A stretch of 64,000 bases of DNA. Origin: Virgibacillus_O sediminis. Its GTDB lineage: Bacteria; Bacillota; Bacilli; Bacillales; Amphibacillaceae. The translations under genes were made by a program, and so were the position numbers. Below the pieces are notes generated by a model that was given only the letters and a program-made list of their open reading frames with translations, was not told the origin of the DNA and did no database searches. The stretch is taken from contig NZ_JBHRRZ010000001.1 of NCBI RefSeq assembly GCF_042643265.1, forward strand, positions 124,001-188,000, written 5' to 3'. This document shows, piece by piece, positions 40,487 through 50,355 of this stretch. Positions within the stretch are counted from its first letter, which is position 1; each line of letters opens with the position of its first letter.

Positions 40487-40515
40487 CAAACATTTGTTCT
40501 ATTATAGAGTTATAA
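40487..40515 (+). promoter_or_regulatory. parE promoter with LexA-like box in the spacer
   Basis: TTTACA (40487-40492) and TATTAT (40510-40515) are 17 bp apart. The spacer holds CAAACATTTGTTCT (40497-40510), an 11-of-14 match to the SOS consensus, centred on the symmetrical AACAAA-CA-TTTGTT. parEC is reported in the B. subtilis LexA regulon. Confidence 0.6.
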
Positions 40516-40560
40516 CTATTATTCATAGACCTCGGTGAAAAGAAAGGAGTCGACAGCAAT

Positions 40561-42516
40561 ATGGTTAGACAATCGGAAACATATACAGATGAGTCGATTC
40601 AGGTATTGGAAGGATTGGATGCCGTCCGGAAACGGCCTGGAATGTATATAGGCAGTACAGATACACGTGGCCTGCATCATTTAGTATTTGAAATAGTAGA
40701 TAATGCCGTCGATGAAGCCCTGGCCGGTTATGGCGACCTAATCAAGGTAACAATACATAAGGATAACAGCATATCGGTAGAGGATACTGGGCGAGGAATA
40801 CCGACCGGCATGCATCGTACAGGGAAACCTACGACAGAGGTAATCTTTACGGTGCTCCATGCCGGCGGAAAATTCGGCCAAGGTGGATATAAAACAAGCG
40901 GAGGACTGCATGGTGTTGGTGCCTCAGTTGTCAATGCACTCTCCGAATGGCTGGAAGTATCCATTTACCGGAATGGCGAGGAGTTTTTTCAGCGGTTTGA
41001 AAATGGCGGAAAGCCAGCAGGTTCACTGGAAAAGGTGGGGAAAACGAAAAAAAGCGGAACGGTGATCCATTTCAAACCGGATACGTCCATTTTTTCCGCA
41101 ACTACCTATAATTTTGAAACATTATCGGAACGGCTGAGGGAATCCGCATTCTTGTTAAAAGGGCTGAAGATAGAGCTGGAGGATAAACGTACTGGCGATA
41201 AAGAGCTTTACGAATATCCTGATGGCCTTGAATCATTTGTTGCTTACCTGAATGAAGAAAAGGATACTCTGCATGAAGTAGTATCCTTTGAAGGCGAACA
41301 GCAGGGAATTGAAGTGGATTTTGCATTTCAGTTTAATGATGGATATGCAGAAAGCATGCTGTCCTTTGTAAATAATGTACGTACCAAGGATGGCGGGACC
41401 CACGAATCGGGAGCAAGGGCCGCAATCACCCGAACATTTAATGAATATGCCCGAAGAACGGCCTTACTGAAGGAAAAAGATAAAAATCTGGAAGGTACCG
41501 ATTTGCGGGAGGGTCTGACAGCTATTGTTTCCGTTAGAATACCAGAGGAAATGCTACAATTCGAAGGACAGACTAAAGGGAAACTCGGAACCACGGAAGC
41601 CAGATCTGCCGTTGATTCGGTGGTATCTGAAAAGCTCGCTTATTTCCTGGAAGAGAATGCAGATATATCTACACTGCTTACGAAAAAGGCAATAAGAGCA
41701 AAAGAGGCGAGGGAAGCAGCCAGAAAAGCAAGGGAAGATGCACGCTCTGGAAAGAAAAAGCGCCGAAAGGATACACTTCTCAGTGGTAAACTTACGCCGG
41801 CTCAATCCAGAAATTCAAGTAAAAACGAGCTGTATCTTGTAGAGGGTGATTCTGCAGGCGGCTCAGCTAAACAGGGAAGAGACCGTAAGTTCCAGGCAGT
41901 CCTTCCCCTTAGGGGTAAAGTGATCAACACAGAAAAGGCAAATCTGCAGGATGTATTCAAGAATGAGGAAATCTCCACTATCATCCATACAATTGGAGCA
42001 GGAGTAGGAGGAGATTTCAATATGGAAGATGTGCAGTACGATAAAATTATCATTATGACGGACGCAGATACAGATGGAGCACATATACAGGTGCTTCTGC
42101 TCACCTTCTTTTACCGCTATATGCGTTCGCTCGTAGAAGAAGGTAAAATATTCATAGCACTTCCACCACTTTTTAAAATCTCTAAAGGAAAAGGGAAAAA
42201 GGAAAAAGTTGTATATGCCTGGGAAGAACAGGAAATGAAAAAAGCTGTGAAGGAATTCAAAAATGGCTATATTATCCAGCGGTATAAGGGTCTTGGCGAA
42301 ATGAACGCAGACCAGTTATGGGAGACTACCATGAATCCGGAAACACGTACACTTATCCGAGTAACTATTGATGACCTTGCAAGAGCTGAGCGCAGGGTAA
42401 CTACATTGATGGGGGATAAGGTAGAACCACGAAGGAAATGGATAGAAGGGCATGTGGAGTTCGGAATGGACGAAGATGCAAGCATATTGGAAAACGATAA
42501 GATTCATAATTCATAG
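40561..42516 (+). CDS. parE: DNA topoisomerase IV subunit B
   Basis: A 651-residue type II topoisomerase ATPase subunit. GHKL motifs: EIVDNAVDEALAG (N box), EDTGRGIP, GGKFGQGGYKTSGGLHGVGASVVNALS. The TOPRIM domain has EGDSAGGSA and DADTDGAHI for magnesium. PRRKWIEGHVEF at the C terminus is the usual end. It decatenates replicated chromosomes with ParC. AAAGGAG precedes the ATG. It forms an operon with parC 24 bp downstream. Confidence 0.97.
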   Translation: MVRQSETYTDESIQVLEGLDAVRKRPGMYIGSTDTRGLHHLVFEIVDNAVDEALAGYGDLIKVTIHKDNSISVEDTGRGIPTGMHRTGKPTTEVIFTVLHAGGKFGQGGYKTSGGLHGVGASVVNALSEWLEVSIYRNGEEFFQRFENGGKPAGSLEKVGKTKKSGTVIHFKPDTSIFSATTYNFETLSERLRESAFLLKGLKIELEDKRTGDKELYEYPDGLESFVAYLNEEKDTLHEVVSFEGEQQGIEVDFAFQFNDGYAESMLSFVNNVRTKDGGTHESGARAAITRTFNEYARRTALLKEKDKNLEGTDLREGLTAIVSVRIPEEMLQFEGQTKGKLGTTEARSAVDSVVSEKLAYFLEENADISTLLTKKAIRAKEAREAARKAREDARSGKKKRRKDTLLSGKLTPAQSRNSSKNELYLVEGDSAGGSAKQGRDRKFQAVLPLRGKVINTEKANLQDVFKNEEISTIIHTIGAGVGGDFNMEDVQYDKIIIMTDADTDGAHIQVLLLTFFYRYMRSLVEEGKIFIALPPLFKISKGKGKKEKVVYAWEEQEMKKAVKEFKNGYIIQRYKGLGEMNADQLWETTMNPETRTLIRVTIDDLARAERRVTTLMGDKVEPRRKWIEGHVEFGMDEDASILENDKIHNS

Positions 42517-42540
42517 ATAGCTAAATAAGGGGAGATTGTT

Positions 42541-44991
42541 TTGGCACAGCCAGAAAAATATTTGGACCTTCCTTTAGAAGAAGTGATAGGTGACAGATTT
42601 GGAAGGTACAGCAAGTATATTATTCAAGATAGGGCACTGCCTGATGCGAGGGATGGATTAAAGCCTGTGCAACGCAGAATTTTGTATGCCATGCATGAAG
42701 AGCGGAACGTATATGATAAAAACTTCCGCAAATCAGCCAAGACAGTGGGGACCGTCATCGGGAATTATCATCCGCACGGTGATTCCTCTGTTTATGAAGC
42801 AATGGTACGCATGAGCCAGGATTGGAAGATGAGAAATGTCCTGGTAGAAATGCATGGTAATAACGGGAGCATTGATGGAGATCCATCAGCAGCCATGCGT
42901 TATACAGAAGCGCGCCTTGCCCGGATTACGTCGGAACTTCTCCGGGATATTGATAAGGAAACCGTTGATTTCATCCTTAATTTTGATGAAACTTCAGAAG
43001 AGCCGGTTGTACTGCCGGCAAAGTTCCCTAATCTTCTCGTGAACGGCTCAACCGGTATTTCTTCCGGTTATGCAACAGATATACCTCCTCATAACTTAGC
43101 AGAAGTAATCGATGCAGTTATCATGCGCATGGACAAGCCTCAGGCTGGAGTAGACGATTTAATGAGCGTGATGAAAGGCCCTGATTTTCCAACAGGTGGA
43201 ATAGTCCAGGGTAAAGACGGAATTAAAAAAGCATATGAAACTGGACGCGGAAAAGTTATTGTGCGAGGAAGGGCTGTTGTGGAAGATCTGCGTGGCAACC
43301 GCCAACAGATTGTCATCGATGAGGTTCCCTATGAAGTGAACAAGGCCAATATGGTCAAAAAAATCGATGAACTGCGAATCGACCGTAAAGTGGAAGGCAT
43401 CGCGGAGGTCCGGGATGAAACAGACCGGACAGGATTGCGGATTGTAATTGAACTGAAGAAGGACGCGAACAGCGAGGGCATTTTGAACTACCTTTATAAA
43501 AATACTGACCTGCAAGTAACCTATCATTTCAATATGGTCGCTATCCAGGATAAGACACCCAAGCTGCTTTCGCTCCCTCAAATGATTGATGCCTATATCC
43601 AGCATCAAAAAGATGTGGTGACAAGACAGACAGCCTATGACTTGAGGAAAGCAAAAGATAGAGCTCACATAGTGGAAGGGTTGAAAAAAGCTGTCTCCAT
43701 TTTGGATCAGCTGATTGTAACGATCCGTGAGTCAAAAGATAAGCAAGATGCAAAAAAACGGATTATGGAAGCCTACGGTTTTACAGAGGTTCAGGCAGAA
43801 GCAATCGTAATGCTCCAGCTTTATAGATTGACTAACACAGATATCACTATGCTGGAAAAGGAAGCAGATGAGCTTCAGAGGAATATAGAAGAATGGGAAT
43901 CGATTCTCGCAAGCGAGAAAAAGCTCCATCAAACAATCAAAAAAGACTTGAAACAAATTAGAAAGACGTTTGCTGACCCCCGTAAAACAGTAATTGAAGA
44001 CAAAATAGACGAATTGAGAATCAACATCGAAGTGATGGTTGCCAGTGAGGATGTACTTACTTCCGTAACGAGAGACGGATATATCAAGCGGACAAGCCTA
44101 CGGTCATACGCTGCTTCCAACGGAGAGGACTTGGCCTTGAAGGAGGGAGACCATCTCACTTCATTGATAGAGCTGAATACGACTGATAAGCTGCTTCTCT
44201 TCACCAACAAAGGGAAGTATTTGGTAATACCTGTGCATCAGCTGCCCGAAATACGCTGGAAGGATATGGGTCAGCACATTTCTAATCTCGTATCTCTGAA
44301 CAAGGATGAGCAGATCATTAAAACAATCCCAATAAGAGAATTCAAGGATGATCACTATCTGGTTTTCTTTACGAAAAATGGAATGATTAAGCGAAGCGAA
44401 CTAAAATTGTATGATGCTCAGCGACATTCGAAGCCATTAATCGCATTGAATATTAAAAAAGGTGATGAGCTTATCGATGCTCATATGACCGATGGAAGCT
44501 ATGATGTATTTATTTCGTCTAACACAGGCTATGGCGTCTGGTATGAAGAGTCGGAGGTTTCTGTGGTCGGGCAAAGAGCTGCCGGGGTAAAAGCCATCCA
44601 GCTGAAGGATGGGGAGCATGTTGTATCCGGTCAGGTGTTCTATAGTACTGCTAGTCCCTCCCTTGTCCTGGTGACACAGCGTGGTGCATGCAAACGAATG
44701 AAGTTACAGGAATTTGAGAAGTCGGGAAGAGCTAAACGGGGCCTAGTGATGTTGAAGGAATTGAAGAACAGACCGCATCGCGTCAAAGGTTTGTTTGCTG
44801 TGGAAGACAACGTTCAGTTCTCCGCACAGACGGAAAATGGGGAGATACATACCATTTCCCCATGGGAGCTGTCGGCCAAGGACCGTTACAGCAATGGCTC
44901 CTTTGTAATCGATACAGATAACTATGGACAAGTAACAGAGGTTTGGAAAGAAGCGCCTTATGAAAAGCCCTTTGAGGGGTCCGAGGAATAA
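42541..44991 (+). CDS. parC: DNA topoisomerase IV subunit A
   Basis: An 816-residue breakage-reunion subunit. The catalytic tyrosine is Tyr121 in AAMRYTEARL. In the quinolone-resistance region HPHGDSSVYEAMVRM, Ser82 and Glu86 (Ser80/Glu84 of staphylococcal GrlA) are wild type. The C-terminal beta-pinwheel begins near residue 490 (EVMVASEDVLTSVTRDGYIKR). Start is TTG with GGGGAG 7 nt upstream. Length is normal. Confidence 0.97.
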   Translation: MAQPEKYLDLPLEEVIGDRFGRYSKYIIQDRALPDARDGLKPVQRRILYAMHEERNVYDKNFRKSAKTVGTVIGNYHPHGDSSVYEAMVRMSQDWKMRNVLVEMHGNNGSIDGDPSAAMRYTEARLARITSELLRDIDKETVDFILNFDETSEEPVVLPAKFPNLLVNGSTGISSGYATDIPPHNLAEVIDAVIMRMDKPQAGVDDLMSVMKGPDFPTGGIVQGKDGIKKAYETGRGKVIVRGRAVVEDLRGNRQQIVIDEVPYEVNKANMVKKIDELRIDRKVEGIAEVRDETDRTGLRIVIELKKDANSEGILNYLYKNTDLQVTYHFNMVAIQDKTPKLLSLPQMIDAYIQHQKDVVTRQTAYDLRKAKDRAHIVEGLKKAVSILDQLIVTIRESKDKQDAKKRIMEAYGFTEVQAEAIVMLQLYRLTNTDITMLEKEADELQRNIEEWESILASEKKLHQTIKKDLKQIRKTFADPRKTVIEDKIDELRINIEVMVASEDVLTSVTRDGYIKRTSLRSYAASNGEDLALKEGDHLTSLIELNTTDKLLLFTNKGKYLVIPVHQLPEIRWKDMGQHISNLVSLNKDEQIIKTIPIREFKDDHYLVFFTKNGMIKRSELKLYDAQRHSKPLIALNIKKGDELIDAHMTDGSYDVFISSNTGYGVWYEESEVSVVGQRAAGVKAIQLKDGEHVVSGQVFYSTASPSLVLVTQRGACKRMKLQEFEKSGRAKRGLVMLKELKNRPHRVKGLFAVEDNVQFSAQTENGEIHTISPWELSAKDRYSNGSFVIDTDNYGQVTEVWKEAPYEKPFEGSEE

Positions 44992-45041
44992 TAAGACAAT
45001 CAGATGAATACGATAAAAAATTAAGAAAATAGGAAAAATTA

Positions 45042-45070
45042 TTGTGATTCTTTGTCTTTCAAGCTACAAT
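45042..45070 (+). promoter_or_regulatory. Promoter of acyl-CoA catabolic operon
   Basis: TTGTGA (45042-45047) and TACAAT (45065-45070) with a 17-bp spacer, about 50 bp before the first gene. Confidence 0.55.
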
Positions 45071-45120
45071 TTAGATATACACTCTGATTGGTAACTTATT
45101 CCGGGAGACCGAGGAGGGTT

Positions 45121-46266
45121 ATGATGAATTTTGAACTGACAAAGGAACAGCAGATGGTTCAAAAAGTGGTAAGGGAATTCGCGGATGAGATAATCCGCCC
45201 CAGGGCAATTGAAATTGATAGAGAGGCTAAATTCCCAGCAGACATCTTCGACCAGATGGGCGAGCTTGGTCTGCTGGGCATTCCTTTCCCTGAGAAGTAT
45301 GGAGGATCAGGAGGAGACACCCTGTCCTATGCTCTTGCCGTTGAAGAAATCGGCCGGGTATGCGGTAGTACAGGTCTCAGCTATGCAGCTGCTGTTTCAC
45401 TAGGTGCCAGCCCTATCTATTATTTCGGAACAGAAGAGCAAAAGCAAAAATATTTGGTTCCTATGGCTCAAGGGAAGACTCTTGGGTCTTTCGGGTTGAC
45501 AGAGCCTAATGCTGGATCTGATGCCGGTGGAACTAAGACTGCAGCAGAAGAAAGTGGAGAAAACTATCTGATAAATGGGGAGAAATGCTTTATAACCAAT
45601 GCTTCCTATGCGGAACAGATTATTGTCACCGCAGTAACCGGAAAAGACGCTAAAGGAAAGAATCTGATTTCCTCCCTTATTGTACCAACAAAAACAGAGG
45701 GAGTTCATATTACCAACAATTATGATAAGATGGGTGTTCGTGGATCGGATACAGCTGAAATAGTATTAGAAAATGTAAGCGTTTCAAAAATCAATCTGCT
45801 GGGTCAGCCAAACAAAGGATTTCCTCAGTTCCTTCAGACCTTGGACGGCGGCCGGATCTCTATTGCCGCACTTGGACTCGGTATCGCCCAAGCGTCACTG
45901 GATAGATCATTAGCCTATTCAAAAGAACGGGAGCAGTTCGGCAGGAAGATCTCCACGTTTCAAGCTATTCAATTTAAATTAGCAGACATGGCAATGGAAG
46001 TAGAACTCGCCCGTAATATGGTCTATAAAGCTGCCTGGCTTAAGGACAGCGGCAAAGAATTTGGCAAGGAAGCTGCGTTTGCCAAACTTTACGCAACTGA
46101 GACCGCATTCCGGGCGGCAAATCAGGCCATCCAAATTCATGGGGGATATGGATACATGCGGGAATATGAAGTAGAGAGATACTTGCGGGATGCAAAATTA
46201 TTGGAAATAGGAGAGGGAACTTCAGAGATTCAAAGACTGGTGATTGCCAGGCAGCTCGGATGTTAA
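45121..46266 (+). CDS. yngJ: Acyl-CoA dehydrogenase (YngJ-like)
   Basis: A 381-residue FAD flavoprotein oxidising acyl-CoA to trans-2-enoyl-CoA. GSFGLTEPNAGSDAG, QLDGGRISIAALGLGIAQ and QIHGGYGYMREYEVERYLRDAK are family blocks. The base Glu365 lies in LLEIGEGTSEIQ as in short-chain acyl-CoA dehydrogenases; isovaleryl-CoA dehydrogenases have their base elsewhere, so substrate identity needs care. Adjacent ATGs at 45121/45124 follow GGAGGG. First gene of a five-gene operon resembling B. subtilis yngJ-yngE. Confidence 0.9.
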   Translation: MMNFELTKEQQMVQKVVREFADEIIRPRAIEIDREAKFPADIFDQMGELGLLGIPFPEKYGGSGGDTLSYALAVEEIGRVCGSTGLSYAAAVSLGASPIYYFGTEEQKQKYLVPMAQGKTLGSFGLTEPNAGSDAGGTKTAAEESGENYLINGEKCFITNASYAEQIIVTAVTGKDAKGKNLISSLIVPTKTEGVHITNNYDKMGVRGSDTAEIVLENVSVSKINLLGQPNKGFPQFLQTLDGGRISIAALGLGIAQASLDRSLAYSKEREQFGRKISTFQAIQFKLADMAMEVELARNMVYKAAWLKDSGKEFGKEAAFAKLYATETAFRAANQAIQIHGGYGYMREYEVERYLRDAKLLEIGEGTSEIQRLVIARQLGC

Positions 46267-46323
46267 ACGGTATGAGATTAACCAATCATAATATTGAGCC
46301 GGACAGTCAGGGGAGGAGTTTCC

Positions 46324-47694
46324 ATGATTAAGAAACTATTGATTGCAAACCGCGGAGAGATCGCCAGACGTGTTATTCGCACCTGCAAAGAAATGGGCAT
46401 TCACTCAATTGCTGTATATTCAGAAGCGGATCAATATGCTCCCCATGTTTTTGAGGCAGACGAAAGTCATCTGATCGGCCCATCAAGAGTGGATGAGAGC
46501 TATATGAATATTGATAAAATCCTGACGGCAGCTAAAAAGGCTGGTGCCGACGCAATCCACCCAGGATATGGCTTTCTTAGCGAAAATGCTTCTTTTGCAG
46601 AGAGGTGCAGGGACGAAAACATCATCTTTATCGGACCGTCCCCGGATATCATTAGACAGATGGGGGATAAAACAGCTGCCAGGAAAGCAATGAGGGATGC
46701 CGGGGTTCCAGTCGTGCCAGGGTCTGTAGGAATAGTAGGCTCCGCTGAAGAAGCAATGAGCTCCGCCGGCAAAATCGGCTATCCCATCATGCTGAAAGCT
46801 TCAGCTGGTGGAGGCGGAATAGGAATGCAGGAAGTACACGATGAAAAGGAATTAATGAAAGCTTATGCAAGCAATTCCAAGCGGGCTAAGACCTTCTTTG
46901 GTGATGGCTCCATGTTTTTGGAAAAGAAATTGGAGAATGCCAGGCATATCGAAATACAAATCATCGGAGACTCATTTGGAAATGTCATTCATTTATTTGA
47001 ACGGGAATGTTCCATACAGCGGAGGAATCAAAAAGTTTTAGAAGAGGCCCCCTCCTCCTTTATTTCTGATGAGACAAGAAGGCAAATGGCGGAAACAGCT
47101 GTAAGGGCTGCAAACACCCTGAATTATAGTAGTGCTGGAACAATAGAATTCTTAGTAGATGAGCGGGAAAAGTTCTACTTCCTGGAGATGAATACCCGTA
47201 TTCAAGTAGAGCATCCGGTTACAGAAGAAATTACCGGTACTGATATTGTCGAACTCCAGATAAACGTTGCTAATAATAAGAAACTTCCTTTTACACAAGA
47301 ACAAATTAAATACCGGGGCAAGGCAATAGAAGCTCGCATTTATGCAGAAGACCATCGCACTTTTTTCCCCTCTCCAGGTCATATTGATACTTTCCATCCT
47401 CCTTGTGGAGAAGATATCCGTAATGAAATAGCTGTAACTGAAAACTATCAGGTTACTCCTTACTATGATCCTATGATTGGAAAATTGATTGTGAAAGGGG
47501 AGACGAGAGAAGCAGCAATAAAACGACTCAAAACCGCTCTCAGTCAATATAGGATTGGCGGTATAAAAACCAATCTCCCCATGCTTCGGGAGATTATAGA
47601 GTCAGAGGCATTCCAAAAAGGGGAGACTACTACCTCTTTTGTCCAGGATCATTATATTCCTAATATTTCCACTGTAGAAAAGGAGGAGAAATAA
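46324..47694 (+). CDS. Biotin carboxylase subunit (YngH-like)
   Basis: A 456-residue AccC-type biotin carboxylase: KLLIANRGEIARRVIRTCKE at the N terminus, the ATP-grasp loop KASAGGGGIGMQ, EMNTRIQVEHPVTE with the catalytic Glu/Asn/Arg. It carboxylates biotin on the carrier encoded next. With the carboxyltransferase downstream it should form a 3-methylcrotonyl- or propionyl-type acyl-CoA carboxylase rather than housekeeping acetyl-CoA carboxylase. ATG at 46324 has GGGAGGAG upstream; its longer frame has no SD. Confidence 0.93.
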   Translation: MIKKLLIANRGEIARRVIRTCKEMGIHSIAVYSEADQYAPHVFEADESHLIGPSRVDESYMNIDKILTAAKKAGADAIHPGYGFLSENASFAERCRDENIIFIGPSPDIIRQMGDKTAARKAMRDAGVPVVPGSVGIVGSAEEAMSSAGKIGYPIMLKASAGGGGIGMQEVHDEKELMKAYASNSKRAKTFFGDGSMFLEKKLENARHIEIQIIGDSFGNVIHLFERECSIQRRNQKVLEEAPSSFISDETRRQMAETAVRAANTLNYSSAGTIEFLVDEREKFYFLEMNTRIQVEHPVTEEITGTDIVELQINVANNKKLPFTQEQIKYRGKAIEARIYAEDHRTFFPSPGHIDTFHPPCGEDIRNEIAVTENYQVTPYYDPMIGKLIVKGETREAAIKRLKTALSQYRIGGIKTNLPMLREIIESEAFQKGETTTSFVQDHYIPNISTVEKEEK

Positions 47695-47907
47695 GTGCAG
47701 GAGCTAAAAGCAACTATGGCGGGGAGTGTATGGAAGGTTGCAGTCAATCCAGGGGAAGCTGTTCAGGAAGATCAGGATATTATCATCCTTGAATCGATGA
47801 AAATGGAAATCCCGATTACTGCAGAAGAGGATGGTACGGTAAGAGAGATTAAAGTAGCGGAAGGGGACTTTGTGAATGAAGGGGATGTAATAGCGGTCAT
47901 TGAATGA
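47695..47907 (+). CDS. yngHB: Biotin/lipoyl carrier protein (YngHB-like)
   Basis: A 70-residue single biotinyl domain. The modified lysine is Lys36 in ESMKMEIP, with the two symmetrical hairpins VWKVAVNPGE and VREIKVAEGDFV. Start is GTG one base after the carboxylase stop, with an SD inside the carboxylase end. It shuttles CO2 between the carboxylase and carboxyltransferase. Confidence 0.94.
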   Translation: MQELKATMAGSVWKVAVNPGEAVQEDQDIIILESMKMEIPITAEEDGTVREIKVAEGDFVNEGDVIAVIE

Positions 47908-47986
47908 AATATCAAGGTATCTTGCAGACTTTCGATTCCATACTAAGCATCTTTATTCTTCTTTTTAAATATGGAAGGAGGTCATC

Positions 47987-48766
47987 ATGGCTTTAGCTGA
48001 ATGGAGGATGGTGGAGAAGCATATAGCATTGATCACTTTAAACCGGCCGGAAGCGGCTAATTCCTTATCATTGGAAATTCTGGATGAACTGAATCAATCT
48101 GTCCGGGAAATCAATAAAGACCACCATATCTATTGCACCATTATTACAGGGGCAGGTTCAAGAGCCTTTTGTTCAGGGGCAGATTTGAAAGAACGTAAAG
48201 ATATGTCAGAGCGGCAGGTAATGCAAACGGTATCGTATATAAGCGAAACAGTCGGCAATATAGAGAATTTGCGAATGCCGGTTATAGCTGCGATTAATGG
48301 AGCTGCCTATGGCGGGGGGTTGGAACTAGCTCTCGCCTGTGATATTAGGCTGGCTGCTTCAGGTGCTAAGATGGGGCTTACCGAAACGTCACTTGCGATC
48401 ATTCCAGGTGCAGGCGGGACCCAGCGGTTGCCGAGAATAATAGGTGTCGGCCAGGCCAAGCGTCTTATCTATACAGCTGAGCCGATTTCTGCCCATGAGG
48501 CATACACTTTGGGTTTGGTTGAGATAGTGACAGACTCGGATAAACTTTTAGAGGAATCTATATCCTTAGCAGGATCTATTGCCAAAAATGGCCCGGTTGC
48601 TGTTAGCCAAGCAAAAACAGCTATAAACCAAGGGCTACAAACAGATATTACAACTGGCCTGGGAATAGAACAGCTTAGTTATAGGGGAACCTTGTATACT
48701 TCTGACCGTCTGGAAGGGTTAAAGGCTTTCCAGGAGAAAAGAAAGCCTGTTTATAAAGGGGAATAA
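47987..48766 (+). CDS. yngF: Enoyl-CoA hydratase, methylglutaconyl-CoA hydratase-like (YngF-like)
   Basis: A 259-residue crotonase. CSGADLKERKDMS is the AUH-type signature (methylglutaconyl-CoA hydratase) and NGAAYGGGLELALACDIRLA forms the oxyanion hole; GLTETSLAIIPGAGGTQRLPR follows. It would hydrate 3-methylglutaconyl-CoA to HMG-CoA in leucine degradation, which fits the carboxylase genes around it. GGAGG precedes the ATG. Confidence 0.9.
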   Translation: MALAEWRMVEKHIALITLNRPEAANSLSLEILDELNQSVREINKDHHIYCTIITGAGSRAFCSGADLKERKDMSERQVMQTVSYISETVGNIENLRMPVIAAINGAAYGGGLELALACDIRLAASGAKMGLTETSLAIIPGAGGTQRLPRIIGVGQAKRLIYTAEPISAHEAYTLGLVEIVTDSDKLLEESISLAGSIAKNGPVAVSQAKTAINQGLQTDITTGLGIEQLSYRGTLYTSDRLEGLKAFQEKRKPVYKGE

Positions 48767-48783
48767 TTGCAGGAGGTTATCTA

Positions 48784-50313
48784 ATGTCATATCTCGATGA
48801 ACTGCAGAAACGGACAGCAAAGATCAAGCAAGGCGGAAATGAAAAATACCATGAAAAAAATAGGGAGCAGGGCAAACTGTTCGTACGACAGCGATTAGAA
48901 TTGCTTTTAGATGAAAATTTGGATATTGAAGATGCTTTTTTTGCTAATTGTATGGATGACTCTCTCCCATCCGATGGTGTAGTTACGGGAATAGGTAAAA
49001 TAGACGGCCAATCGGTCTGTGTAATGGCAAATGATTCAACAGTCAAAGCAGGATCCTGGGGTAAAAGGACAGTTGAAAAAATTCTCCGGATCCAGGAAAC
49101 GGCCATGTCACTGGAAATTCCTATGCTGTATCTAGTGGATTCAGCAGGTGCCCGAATTACCGACCAGATAGAGATGTTTCCGGGGAGACGGGGAGCAGGG
49201 CGTATTTTCCACAATCAAATCAAGCTCTCTGGAAGAGTGCCGCAAGTCTGCCTGCTGTTTGGGCCATCCGCTGCCGGAGGTGCATATATACCAGCGTTTT
49301 GCGACGTGGTTATCATGGTGGAGGGAAATGCATCTATGTACCTAGGTTCACCGAGAATGGCGGAAAAAGTGATAGGAGAGAAGGTAAGTTTAGAAGAAAT
49401 GGGCGGAGCAAAGATGCATGCCTCCGTTTCGGGGGTGGGTGATGTACTTGTAAAAAGCGAGGAGGCTGCCATTGAATATGCCCGTCATTATTTGTCCTAC
49501 TTTCCAGCTAATTTTCGAGAAAAACCTCTTCGTGCCGAGCCTAAGCAGATAAAAGATGTCAGAGACAGTATTGCGGAGCTGATTCCTGAGAATGCAAACA
49601 CTCCGTTTAACATGTACGACCTTCTTGATCATCTTATTGATGCAGACAGTTTTTGCGAAATCAAAAAAAGATTTGCTAAAGAGATTATAACTGGTTTTGC
49701 CAGACTGGATGGGAAGGCGGTAGGTATCATCGCCAATCAGCCGAAAATGAAAGGGGGAGTATTATTCCCGGATTCTGCCGATAAGGCTGCAAAATTCATC
49801 CAGTTATGTGATGCTTTCCATATTCCGCTTTTATTCCTTGCCGATATCCCAGGGTTTATGATAGGCACTCATGTAGAACGGTCAGGAATTATCCGTCACG
49901 GAGCCAAAATGATTGCCGCCATGAGCGAAGCAACAGTGCCGAAAATCTCTGTTATTGTTCGTAAGGCGTTCGGGGCAGGGTTATATGCGATGGCCGGACC
50001 TGCTTTTGAACCAGACTGTTGTATTGCTCTGCCCACTGCCCAGATAGCGGTAATGGGGCCTGAAGCAGCTGTAAATGCCGTTTATGCCAATAAAATTGCA
50101 GCACTTCCTGAAGAAAAAAGAGAAGAATTCATCAGAGAAAAACAGAAGGAGTACAAGGAGAATATCGATATTTACCGCTTAGCTTCAGAAATGGTAGTGG
50201 ATGCCGTCATTGAACCAGACAAATTAAGAAGGGAACTGGTACGACGGTTCCAAGAATATGAGAGGAAGAATGTTCAATTCACGGAGAGAAAACATGGAGT
50301 ATATCCTGTTTGA
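48784..50313 (+). CDS. yngE: Acyl-CoA carboxylase carboxyltransferase subunit (YngE-like)
   Basis: A 509-residue carboxyltransferase of the PccB/MccB type with fused alpha-like and beta-like halves: DSAGARITDQIEMFPGRRGAGRIF and FGPSAAGGAYIPAFCD in the N half, DIPGFMIGTHVERSGIIRHGAKM and RKAFGAGLYAMAGPAF in the C half. It transfers CO2 from carboxybiotin to an acyl-CoA, here probably 3-methylcrotonyl-CoA given the AUH-like neighbour. GCAGGAGG precedes the ATG. Last gene of the operon; a terminator follows. Confidence 0.92.
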   Translation: MSYLDELQKRTAKIKQGGNEKYHEKNREQGKLFVRQRLELLLDENLDIEDAFFANCMDDSLPSDGVVTGIGKIDGQSVCVMANDSTVKAGSWGKRTVEKILRIQETAMSLEIPMLYLVDSAGARITDQIEMFPGRRGAGRIFHNQIKLSGRVPQVCLLFGPSAAGGAYIPAFCDVVIMVEGNASMYLGSPRMAEKVIGEKVSLEEMGGAKMHASVSGVGDVLVKSEEAAIEYARHYLSYFPANFREKPLRAEPKQIKDVRDSIAELIPENANTPFNMYDLLDHLIDADSFCEIKKRFAKEIITGFARLDGKAVGIIANQPKMKGGVLFPDSADKAAKFIQLCDAFHIPLLFLADIPGFMIGTHVERSGIIRHGAKMIAAMSEATVPKISVIVRKAFGAGLYAMAGPAFEPDCCIALPTAQIAVMGPEAAVNAVYANKIAALPEEKREEFIREKQKEYKENIDIYRLASEMVVDAVIEPDKLRRELVRRFQEYERKNVQFTERKHGVYPV

Positions 50314-50319
50314 CTTACT

Positions 50320-50355
50320 GAGCCTTGGCAACCATGCCAAGGCTCTTTCAATTTG
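50320..50355 (+). terminator. Terminator of acyl-CoA operon
   Basis: GAGCCTTGGCA pairs perfectly with TGCCAAGGCTC around ACCA, followed by TTTCAATTT. Confidence 0.88.
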
